DNA of 64,000 nucleotides. It comes from Polyporus tsugae (lineage: Eukaryota > Basidiomycota > Agaricomycetes > Polyporales > Polyporaceae). Below are positions 22,321 through 32,533 of this stretch, one piece after another. Under the pieces are notes generated by a model. That model was not told the DNA's origin, did no database searches, and worked only from the letters and a program-made list of their open reading frames with translations. The stretch lies in assembly GCA_024305745.1 (NCBI GenBank), contig JAHRBS010000006.1:1862501-1926500 (forward strand). The letters are read 5' to 3'. The stretch's first letter is position 1, and each line of letters opens with the position of its first letter. Position numbers and translations under genes: made by a program.

Positions 22321-24940
22321 CTACGACACTCGTACCATGGCCTTCAGCTTGCGTAAAATAGCCCAACCCTTCGACCGCTTCTGAATATCTATTTCCGTGC
22401 GCCGCACCCGAGCATCACCCAGCCTAGATAGTCCACCATCGCCACGTGCAACACCAGTCGTAGCTCGAGACCCGCTCGACTGGCCCGACTCGTATGGCTG
22501 CAGCAACGTCGTGGTTGGCGTCAATGTGCTCTTGTAGGAGTCCATCGTCGCAAGCAGCGCAACGGTGATTTCGTGCTCGAAGCTCCAGCACGTCGCGATC
22601 CGTTCTTCGGCTGGCTCCCGCCTGCATACCTGCAGCTTCAAGTTGCCGTCGCCAAGCTGGGCGCCACCGACGGCAGTCGTGTAGTCGTGAGAGGTGAGGC
22701 CTTGCTGCGACACCGCCAGGTGGTCCAAGCCGGAAGTCGAGTGCGTCGGGTGCTCAACTATGTAAGCGAACTGAAATGCTTTCCGAAGGTCGTAGATGAC
22801 TTGGCGCCGTCGCAGTAGCGGCGCTGCCTTACGCCTGGACTCGGCGAGCTGGAGGGATGGAAAGGAGGGAGGCTTGGAGTGCACGAAGGGAAATTGTCCT
22901 AGTATGGACGAGTCGAGAGTTGGAATGCTTGGCAGGAATGATATGTGTTCACGGGAGGGAACTGAAGTAGGCTGAGGTGTCTCCCCGCGTACATCGACCA
23001 GAGCCGATGGCAGCTTCTCGTAGGAGCGAGGCGGGGCGGGAGGAGGCGGGGACGGACCGACGTCGTAGGGGATGTCGGCCAGTTCCACGGACCAGGTCTT
23101 CGCATCGTCGTCGGCAGTGAAGGTGTCAGGACTTCCTGTGTGAGTGTATGCGCGCAAATCCAGCGAAGGGTCCGGGTCCGGGTCAGGCCAAAATACGTCA
23201 ACAAACGGAGCATGCCGCAGAGCAGCGACGTCGTCCCAGGCGGCCTGCAGAGGTTTCAAGAACGCATGAGTCTTGACGGCGGCGCCATGAAGACGGTCGT
23301 CGGCATCGTATACGAGTAACTGCACCGCGACAACCAGGCAACGCGTAAGACAACGCTCATGTGAGCAATAAACTGATCGTCACGTACCGCGTCCGTGAAG
23401 CTAATGAACGCAGGATCAATACTCGACGTGCCGTACCTTGAAGCCCCATCGCTCGCGCGTTCCCAACGTTCTTGACTGTCCTCGGTGGGATCCTCCAGCG
23501 CAAGTTCGCGTAGCATGACTCCGAGGCTGTAGTAGTCAACGCGCTCATCATAAACCAAGACATTCCGGCCTCCCATCCAGGCCGGTGCATGCTGAAGCTC
23601 CGGAGCAGCGTAGCGCCTAGTGAACGACACTTGCTCTTCAGCACTCACAATGATCGGTCCAAAGTATGCAGTTGCCCGAGGCCGAGTAGTCTTCGAAGCA
23701 GCGTTGCTTGAGAAGTCGGGAGGGTCGTCGAAGCCTTCCAGATACGCAGATCGAGAGGGCGCAGAGAAAGGCTTGAGCCGCGCCGAGCCGAAGTCCGTGA
23801 TCACAGCGTGACCGTTCGCAGAGACGAGGACGTTTGCAGGTTTGATGTCCTGATGTATGATCCCCTGTGCGTGGAGGAAGGACAAACCCAGAACCAGTTC
23901 CGCGGAGAGGAGACGGAGGCAGCTTAGCGCTTCATGGTAGGGTAGGGGCGTTGGGAAAGTCGTAGGTAGTGAGATTGAGTTCGGGAAGGCGCCGACATCA
24001 GGATTCACCACACGAGTAGGAAGACGCAGGCTGAGCTGACGTTGGACAGCAGGATCTGACAGGGTTGTGCGGTGTCGTTCCTGAATGAGGCGCATATATT
24101 CAGGTTTATCGCGCCGACGAGGTTTGCAGTGTGACGCACCATGATGATAAACACATGCTCCTTCGTCTGGAACGCACCATGCATCCTCTGTAGGAACGCG
24201 GTTCCAACTGCATCTCCCTTGGCGAGACTGAGAGCACGAAGTAATTGAACCTCCATCTTGACCTCTTGCACATCATCTGGAGTCATGCGTCTCTTAGTAA
24301 GGACCTTCACTGCTACTTGCAAGGGGTCATTGCCGGAATGAGAGGATTGAGCTAGGAGGACCTTTCCGTAACCGCCGCGGCCGAGTGTTCCGAGAAACGT
24401 GAGAGTCGACAAGGAGTAGTTCCCTGCATGAACGTTCGACTGTAGGTCCAGGGCAGAAGTGTAGGATGCGGACGATGGCGAAGAATCCGACGGACCAGCA
24501 GCTACAAGTTCTGAAGTTGATCTAGCGGCCAGCGAAGAGAAAGACTCGGAGAGATCGAGAAAGTCACTTTGAGTAGTAGACTTAGGGCCAAATGGGAAGG
24601 AGTCCACATCCTCGGACCACAGACCAGGAGGAAACTTGAGCGAGGGGCTAGAATCGATGCCGGGAACGGAAGGACGGAACGGGTCGTCCGCGAATGCCAA
24701 CGTAGACAAGGAGGAAGTGCGGTGCAACGCGCCCGGGAAGGTTTTGTCGCCAGAGAGCCTGAATGCAATGGCAGGTTGTTTTGGGTGGGACGCGTGGGCC
24801 TTGGTGGAGCAGAAATTGTCGGAGTGAGAGACAGCCAGATAGGGATAGTTCGTTGCGGCTTCAGACCCAAGAAGGGGTGACTGCACAAAACGCGCTCCCT
24901 CGTCGATCCGGGAGATTTGAGGCGGTTGAAAACTGCGCAT
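22321..24940 (-). CDS. Ser/Thr protein kinase, non-RD type
   Basis: Predicted protein kinase of about 830 aa. Exons: 24940-24140, 24080-23388 and 23319-22321. A disordered N-terminus of about 170 residues precedes the kinase domain. The nucleotide loop is GRGGYGKV, the lysine lies in VAVKVL and the alphaC glutamate in EVKMEVQLLR. The catalytic loop is HQDIKPANVL, then DFGSA and RYAAPEL. The usual HRD Arg is Gln, so this is a non-RD kinase; catalytic Asp, Asn and Lys are kept. The splice between exons 1 and 2 falls in the hinge, where the acceptor choice is my best guess. After the C-lobe, THAFLKPLQAAWDDV resembles AGC-type kinases. It is divergently arranged with SYF2, with 423 bp between start codons. 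Substrates are unknown. Confidence 0.85.
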
Positions 24941-25363
24941 CTATGCGATAGACTGAAGGTGAGACTCTAACAAGCGTCGAAGGTGGGCGGGCGACGTCGA
25001 CTTGGAGGGGACTTCAATGAGCCTCCAGTAGTTGTGTGTTGTCTGAATCAACCAGGCCTATATGAGCTCTGCGCTGCAGTTGCTCGCTATAAAAAGAAAG
25101 TTTCTAGTGGTCCCAGCTGTGCGATCCTGAGCAGAGCGTTTTTTGAAGAAGCAGGTGGTGGTCAAAGTCAGAGACAAGTAGTGCGCTGTGACTACCGGCC
25201 TGAACTTGCTCATCTCAATGTGGATAAACTTACGTAATGAACCACATGGGCGCCAGCGAACTCGAACAAGCGTTTGGCAAACTGCACCCACTTACCGCAC
25301 ACCACTCATTCACCTCACCTCTTACACCCCATTCCTACCGGTCGCAGAATCTACTGCTCTAGA
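24941..25363. promoter_or_regulatory. Shared divergent promoter of kinase and SYF2 genes
   Basis: A 423-bp region separates the two divergent start codons, so both promoters must lie here or overlap the 5' leaders. No obvious TATA element was identified. Confidence 0.5.
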
Positions 25364-26571
25364 ATGTCTGCTGGATCATCTAACGCTGCGGGGGATGTAC
25401 TCAACAAGCTCGCCGACGCCGTGGACGAACATATGGACGAGTCGAACTCGCCAATTGACGACGAAGAGGAGGAGGTCGAGGAGGAGGCTGATGGTGGCGA
25501 CACCTTGACTTCGCGAAAGAAGAAGCTCGAGGAGCTTCGGAAGCGGATGGTGCGTAACAGCTTGCACTTGCCCTTCCTCTGCTTGTATCCCATACTGACT
25601 GCCAACGTTTCCCCAGAGATCGTCGGCCCAAGCGAATCGCGCGTCTGTCATTGAGGAGAGCGCAAAAGCGAAAGTCACTGCACGCGAGGCGGCGCGGTTA
25701 GAGAGGCACCGCAAGCTGGCGGAGACGTTGAGGCAGAAGGCGGATGCGGAGGACCGGGGCGAGGACGTGGAACGGCAGAAGAACTGGGAGTACACGATTG
25801 AAGAGAACGACCAGTGGGAGAAGAAGTTGGCAAGGAAGGCGAGGCGTGCGGATTTCTCGTTCAATGGTATGTTTTATTTCTCCCTGAACCTCGCATGTCG
25901 TCTGACTGTTATCCGTAGACGACGGAGACGCCGCACGGAGGAAGTACAAGAAGGACTTGGACTTCATCAAGCCTGACCTGGAAAGTTACAATAGACAGAA
26001 GGAGATTGCGCTCGGGTTGGCTGCTGGAACGTTGACCAAGAATGGGCAAGGGAGTGGCTCGTCAGCCCTTACCGCCTTCGACCCGTCAGGTGGTGCACTA
26101 GTACGTCTTCAACGTCGTGCGGGCTCCATAGGGTATTCGTGCTTACCATGCGTGCCTTCAGGTTAGACCTTCGAGTCTTCAGCAACAGCTTGCTGCTGAG
26201 AGCCTCTACCGAGATGCGAATAGCTTGCTGTATGCGGACAACAAGCCAAGCGAAGACGCCGTTGACCGCGTCATCAGCAAGATTAACAAGGAGTATGTCT
26301 GCTTCACGGCATCTCGAATAGTTCGTGTAATAAAGGTCTCGTTACAGTGTTGACAAGAAGAGCAAGTTCTCGAGGAAACGGCACAACGAGGACGAAGGAG
26401 ACATCACTTACATCAACGAGCGCAATCGTGTGTTCAACAAAAAGGTATGCTCTATTCCCATTCGTCCGTCCCTCTTTGGCTCTAACTCTTGGACGGCAAT
26501 AGATTGCACGGTACTACGACAAATACACCGCAGAGATCCGCGCCAGCTTCGAGCGTGGCACTGCGCTCTGA
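25364..26571 (+). CDS. SYF2: Pre-mRNA-splicing factor SYF2
   Basis: Component of the Prp19-associated (NineTeen) complex of the active spliceosome. Six exons in phase: 25364-25549, 25617-25866, 25919-26100, 26162-26292, 26348-26444 and 26503-26571, giving 304 aa, close to the family length. An acidic N-terminus is followed by SRKKKLEELRKRMR, the conserved segment QKNWEYTIEENDQWEKKLAR, DYNRQKE-like positions around DLESYNRQKE, and the C-terminal block KFSRKRHNEDEGDITYINER then FNKKIARYYDKYTAEI. The protein is highly charged and mostly helical. This is a confident orthologue call from motif order. Confidence 0.96.
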
Positions 26572-26931
26572 GAGCAGCCTCGTTCGGTGTTTCGTTCTGC
26601 TTGTGTACCGGATATTCAGTGTATTGGTATTGCCTCCAATGTATTGTAATGCTCATTCGCATAATATCTACGTTTTCGTATTTATAATAGCGATATACTC
26701 GAGTGCGTAAGGCGGTAGATTTGATTCTCGCAATCGGCTGTTTGGAGGCGGGTGGACAAAGTGGTTTACGGTCACGTGAGAGTACTATGTCCTGATATCC
26801 TTGTCGCGTCAACCTTTGCCTCTTCCCCCTCCACTACCTCAACTCGAGTGTCCCATTCTCGACGGTGCAGCGTCCCCTTCTACGCATGCCAGGTACTCGG
26901 ATTCGGAACCCATACTATACCCCCGACTAGA
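26572..26931. other. Spacer between SYF2 and the Ctp1-like gene
   Basis: 360 bp holding the 3' flank of SYF2 and the promoter of the next plus-strand gene. Nothing else recognised. Confidence 0.5.
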
Positions 26932-29429
26932 ATGCCGAAACTAGAATTCCATAAGGATACCACACACCCCCAGAGCAAACAGATCCAGTTCCTGGAGAAC
27001 AAAGTATGTCTTCGCCCTTTTTACGCGTGATCATACATTCGGACTCCTGATTCGATTCCTCAGGTCAACAGACTTCGCTGGCTGAACGACGACCTCAACA
27101 AGCAGGTCTTCAATGCGATCCAACGCGGACACCGCCTCGCGGCCAAGCTCGGTTATGAAGACCTCGACGATGCCGAAGTCGCACTTGCGACTCAGACTGG
27201 TGGGGACGCGCCGAGCCAGCTCGAGCAGCTCAGCCAACATCCGTCCGAAGAGCTCGCCTCTCACGTTCAGGCTTTGCAATCAGAGCTTGTCAGCCATATC
27301 CATCTGAGCAACGCGACGTTGGGTGCGCTCGGGGATGCATTGGCGGAGATGACGGCGCTGAGGGAGGAGAACGAGAAGCTGCGAGAGGAGCTGGTAAAGG
27401 CGATAGCCGAGAGGAAGAGGGAGGAGGCATCGCTGAAGGATGAAGAGAAGGAAGTTGATCCCGAAGAAGTCTCTTCATCTCCTTCCGATTCCACCGAGCT
27501 CGCCTTCGTCAAAGCGGAACTCGCCGCGCTCAGGGACAAGTACGCCGCTCTACGAACGGCCAAACAGGAATCAGACGACAAGCACGCGAAGGATTACAGG
27601 CAATGGAAGGAGTTCAAGCAGTGGCTCTGCAACGAGGAGATCAGGAAAGCAGAGCACAATGCCAAGCGCAGGAAGCTGAACCCTTCTGGAGACGACGATG
27701 ACGGCGATGAGGGCACGGCGGCGAAGGTGGAGGACAAGCTGAGGGGCAAGGCGTATGAGAGGGTCCGGAAGATCATGGCTTCTAGTCCGGGTATTGGCTC
27801 AATGGCCCCTTCGAGGATACCTCCTCTCGGTGAGTGTCCAATTGCTTATGATGTCCTTGTCCTTCCTCTCATGGATCCGTTGGGGAATAAGAATCCACAT
27901 CTCCGCCAACGAGACCCTCGGTGCTCACTTCCCGGAACTTGAACTCTTCATCATCCTCGCCGCCATCCGATGTTGCCACTCCTTCGAAGCCAGGAGATGT
28001 TCCATTTGTGTCCCTCGAGGTGGCCAGGCGCAACTCAACTGTAATCATTCCTAACGCGGGGATGCCAGGCTCATCTGATACGGAGTCGGACTCGCAACGT
28101 ACGTCATACATCTTGAAGAGTTCATTCACGACGCTCAAGGCCGCATATAGCTGTCGGTTTCCTTTACCCATCTCAGCTCAATGTCACCGAGATACCTTCT
28201 ATGGTCCCTCAGAAACGACGGCGTTCCCCCGTTCGAGACGGTGATTCTTCTGACACAGAAGCAGAATCACAAGGTATTTGTCCTTCATACCGTGCTAAGA
28301 GTCCCCGGAGAACTAACAATGCGCGCATATATCCAGCTGTGACCTTCCTGTTTCCCTCCCAGATGATACCGCTCACTCCAGCTCAAGTCTCGGGGATGAC
28401 GTTCAAACCGAGTCAGGACGTCCGGCGAGCCCAGCAGCCTTTGACACCCGTCTCAGTGATACGTCCCCAGGCAGGCAAGTCGAGGGGGAAGCCATCAGCC
28501 CCGGCTGGGATGCTTCCCCCGCCCTCATCTCCATCGACCCGTGATCCGTTTCGTCCGTCTTTGCGCTCGGTGAGCGATAGTAAGTCGCGGGTCCCTGGGA
28601 CCCCAATGTCGCGTCCGATGAAGAAGGGCAAAGAACGCGAGACTGAGAACGATGAGAACGCTCCCTCCAGCACCAACGCAACCACGTCTACGAGGACGCC
28701 CGGGGACTACTCGATCTACAAAGGTCGCGGGCGGTACGGTCCGCAGGCTCAGTGCGTGTCGTTGTGCTTCTTCAGATATGCTGTTGTTTGCGGCGAGCCA
28801 GGGCTGATGTGTGTGTGCATGCGCAGGGCGGCCAAGGAGACGATCAATGCCATGTTTGAGATCAACCCGGGGCGGAATGGAGGCGTTGGCTTCCAGTTCG
28901 AGGAGGTTGTCCGCGACAAAGAGAAGCGCAAGGGGATGCACGGCGGCGATTGCGAATGCTGTCGCGATGTACGTCCTTCCTATGCCTTTCCGAGTCGCCG
29001 CTCATATCATCGGGTTTCCATTGATAGTACTACAATGCTGTCGGACCCCTCCCGACGCGTCTCCAGCCACCGATGTGGCGGTCTCCCGAGTCCTCGCCTT
29101 CCAAGAAGCCGGTGCGCATCTCGTTTGGAGACGAGGAGACCGAGAATGCGGCTATCGAGCAGCACAAGAATGCGATCTCGCGGCACCGACAGCAGTGGGA
29201 GCGGGCGAAGACTCCACCTGGGTACTGGAACATCGGCTTCCCGGACACGCAGGAGGTCGCGGCAATGAATGCGGAGGCTGCGCGGATGCACGAGAGGAAG
29301 CGGGCGATGGTCGCTCAGGAGGCTGAGTGAGTAACGTTGCTAGCCGCCTTGTTCATGTTGCTCGGGTTAATTGCTGACGATATGGCGCAACATAGGCGAG
29401 GAGGGAAGTACAGGAAACGGGGCGCGTGA
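26932..29429 (+). CDS. CTP1: DNA-end-resection factor Ctp1/Sae2/CtIP
   Basis: Activator of the Mre11 nuclease in the MRN complex, starting resection of double-strand breaks in the nucleus. Eight exons in phase: 26932-27003, 27064-27829, 27892-28098, 28151-28273, 28337-28751, 28827-28968, 29028-29326 and 29396-29429, about 685 aa. The N-terminus is a predicted coiled coil (IQFLENKVNRLRWLNDDLN and a long Glu/Lys/Leu-rich helix). The middle is disordered and Ser/Pro-rich. The C-terminal SAE2 domain is clear: EKRKGMHGGDCECCRDYY with its CxxC, then SRHRQQWERAKTPPGYW and NIGFPDTQE. Intron 28274-28336 is 63 nt, in frame and stop-free, so retention would insert 21 residues. A fragment of exon 5 and its following intron is duplicated at about 32270-32410. 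Confidence 0.93.
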
Positions 29430-30222
29430 GGCCGCCATGATGTTTCCGTCTCTTCCTTTGCTTCATCCTACACTTCATGGACTACGGATCTTGCACTATG
29501 TTATGCTGTATGTATGTGTATCATGATTTACCCTACACTCATTCTTCTTGCACATGTTCACCCAAAGCTCAGTCTCACGCCCCCGCCTTGGGCGGTGTTT
29601 GAATTTGAGCTCGATGTTAGACATGCCAGGAAGATCCGGTTACTCTGTTACAGTTGCTCAATCCTCGGCCTCAACGCCTGTCACTGGTCAGTGACTTGAT
29701 CATGGACAAGCACCGCACTAAGCGCTCGAGTCATGATGATTCAGACGCTGTCTGCCATTGCATTGCACTGCCCAGCTGCCCATAAGTATGCATGGTGAGC
29801 GGATCCGGAAGTGTATTACTGTGGAATGTCGAGTACTCAAGGACATCCATCCGTCAGGGACTATCACCTCCCCGTCCTTCGCGGGCAACGGGGCCGAGGT
29901 GTCACTACTGTCACTAGCCCGCGTGGTGGAGTCATGGGTGTCGCTGACTTAGTCTCATACCAAGACCATCCACCCGGCACCGTGGACGTTCACGTGGGAG
30001 GTCGAACCTAAGTAGTCGCTGACTCTGCTCTCTCTATCACGGCGCTTGATGCATCTGCATATAATTATAATAGGTTGGTAGACTGGGTGTAGCGGCCACA
30101 GTCGCTCTAATCGTTCGTACCGCAACTTCGCTGCGACTAGTAGGTGAGGGTGTAATGTTCAAATGCGTTCTAACACCATTACATGCCGATGATAACATTC
30201 CAGTCAGATTTTCACAGGAATC
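29430..30222. other. Intergenic region between Ctp1-like and F-box-like genes
   Basis: AT-richer DNA with no ORF of note. A tRNA-like string at about 29930-30010 (GGTCGAACC) was examined and does not fold into a tRNA. Confidence 0.5.
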
Positions 30223-32057
30223 ATGCACCACTGCTTGTGCATCGAGGACATCACGCGAGTCGTGTTCGGGTTCGTCGACGAACACGAGTATGACCCTACT
30301 CGAGGGGTTTATGTGCGCCAAGAGCACTCCTTGAGGATGTTGTCCGCTCTGAGTCGCACGTGTCACACGTTCAAGGACCCAGCACTTGACGTGCTTTGGC
30401 GCGAAATTCCGGATCTGTATGTCCTCATCAAGTCACATATTCCGAGCCGTCTTCTGAGGATCAAGAAGTCAAACCTGGTAAGCATATTCAAATTTTTGCT
30501 GTCCTCCCGAGATCCCAAGATGTCGAGCTTCCTGCTGAACTGCCTGGACAGTACTTCGTATCTCAGCCCACCGTCGAAGATTGGAAGCTCCTCGACCCAT
30601 ACATCAACCGCATTAAAGTTATCGGTACTCCCCTTCCATTCACCAAGCCCAAACACCTCGCCCTCCACGAACATTCTGTGCTCCGACCGCTCATACAGTA
30701 CCTCCGTGAACATGGTCCTTCTACTGAGGGTCATTCCCTGCTACCTCGTCTCACCGAAGTCACTTGGGATGGTCGTTGGACTCGGACGCAGAACGTCTTC
30801 CAGGACCTGTTCATGGGGCCCTCTCTCCGTTCCCTCCGGTTAAATGACTTCCACCCTGCCCACGTGGTCTCCTTGTTTTCGCAAACCTTGCCGTCGAGCA
30901 CTCTGCGCAACTTGACACTTCACACCGTCGGTTACCTGGCCGATCCGAACCTGTCAGTGTCGGCGCACGCGACGGTTTTGAACGGACTTCGTACCTTCCA
31001 CAGCCTGGAGCATGTCTCAATCACGTCTGGACTCCTGTCCGAGGATGCTATCGCCCATCTCGCATCCCTTCCCACCCTAACGTCTCTGGGGATACATTTT
31101 TACAGGATTGACGACGTATTCAAAGCGGATCTGCGGGGCCGTGCCATCCGCTTCTCCCACATCCGCAGGCTGTCCCTTACGATCGACGGCTGGTACAATA
31201 GGCCATCGCTCCCCTTCATCGAGCGATACGTCGACACAAGCAAGCTCGAGGCTATCACCCTCACCTTCACGCTACGAGCTCCCACCACCGAGGGGGACTT
31301 TTTACGGTGGCTGCTGCACTGTGTCGCGCCAGCAGCATCGACACTGCGAGAGCTCTCGGTCTACACGGGAGTCGCCCGGCCAGCGTGGGGCTGGTACCCC
31401 GAACGCGACCCAGACTTCCACTTCGCCAGCTTCCCCGGCCTGCTGCGGTTCACCAAGCTCCGCATGCTCCGGCTCGAGCACCAGCGCCGCTTGCGCCCCG
31501 TGAACGACGACGCGCTCCGCGCCATCGCGGACGCGTTCCCCGAGCTCGAGTTCCTGAGCCTCATCGCCCCAACGATAACGCGGTACGAGGCGCGCTCGAT
31601 CCCCGACGAGCTCCCCACACTTGACGGCCTGCTCCCAATCGCGGAGCGCTGCCGGAACCTCCACATGCTCCGCCTCCCCATCAGGTCGACGCTCCTCCGA
31701 CCTGACGAGACGCTCCGCGCGGCGAGTCGGTGCGCGTCCATGGTCCGCACCCTTTCTCTGTGGGCTACGCCGCTTGAGGTCGAGGTCGAGCACCTCGCCG
31801 AAACGGGATACGAAGCAGACGAGAATCCGGCTTCGCGGAGTACGTCTACATTTACTTCCGAGGACGTGGGGACGTTCTTCCGCGAGGTGTTCCCGAACGT
31901 GGATGACTTGCGAGTCGTGATACCTCTGGACGACACGTTCGGGTTGAATCGGGTAAAGGACACTTGCGGATGGTCGGAGGTGTTGGACAAGCTCACTGAG
32001 ACGGAGATACCTGGAAGCGTAACGAGGTGTGTATTGATTCCGTCCTACTTGCTCTAA
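30223..32057 (+). CDS. F-box-like protein with leucine-rich C-terminus
   Basis: Resembles the large basidiomycete group of F-box-like proteins, presumed substrate adaptors of SCF ubiquitin ligases. Exon 1 is 30223-30477; an intron runs 30478-30566; exon 2 continues to the stop at 32057, giving 581 aa. The N-terminus has the degenerate F-box pattern: MHHCLCIEDITRVVFGFV, then LSALSRTCHTFKDPALDVLW. The rest alternates Leu-rich repeats of varied length (SLRSLRLNDFHP, LEFLSLIAPTITRYEARSIP), suggesting an LRR-like solenoid. An alternative last splice (donor about 32028, acceptor about 32093) would end the protein at 32108 instead. Substrates are unknown, and the F-box is inferred from composition and arrangement rather than a strict motif. 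Confidence 0.75.
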
Positions 32058-32269
32058 AGGCTTTTGTGTGTTGATCTCTGTGCTGTGCAGGTCTAGAATT
32101 CTCGGGTAGTAGTCGCTATGTTTGACTGCGCTATGACCGCCTGCACGCGTTCCTCCGAGTCCCGATACATGGATCGATGTTGCCATCCCGTGATGAATGA
32201 CAACACTCTTTTTATGAGCCATTCTTTGCGTTCATGTGTTCATGAATCGCAGTACGAGTCCAGCATCGT

Positions 32270-32412
32270 GGCCCGACGAAAAAACGCAAAAAGGGCGACT
32301 CCCACCCGCACGAGCGCAACCGTATCCACGAAGGCCCCCGCTGGCCCCTCTATCTACAAAGCTCACGGGCGGTGCAATCCAGACGCGCAGTGTGTGTCGG
32401 TTTGCTTCATCT
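32270..32412 (+). pseudogene. Duplicated fragment of the Ctp1-like gene (exon 5 end plus intron start)
   Basis: The plus-strand stretch around 32352-32409 aligns without gaps to 28712-28769 of the Ctp1-like gene, with roughly three quarters of bases identical by eye. Translated, SIYKAHGRCNPDAQCVSVCF here matches SIYKGRGRYGPQAQCVSLCF there, and weaker similarity extends upstream (SATVSTKAP against ATTSTRTP). The match runs through the splice donor and into the intron, so the copy came from DNA rather than spliced RNA. It has no start and no other exons, so it is a relic. It sits between the F-box-like gene and GPI1. Confidence 0.7.
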
Positions 32413-32533
32413 GGATCAGTACTCATGATATCAGTGCCACTTGAATCAATAGTAGCATCCTAGAATGAATGGAATATTAAGACTCCGTGCCCTACTATAC
32501 TCTACAGAAAGGCTACACCACCGTATGTATGAC

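Noticed and set aside
29930..30015. tRNA-like string with GGTCGAACC
   Set aside because: No acceptor, D or anticodon stem can be paired around it on either strand.
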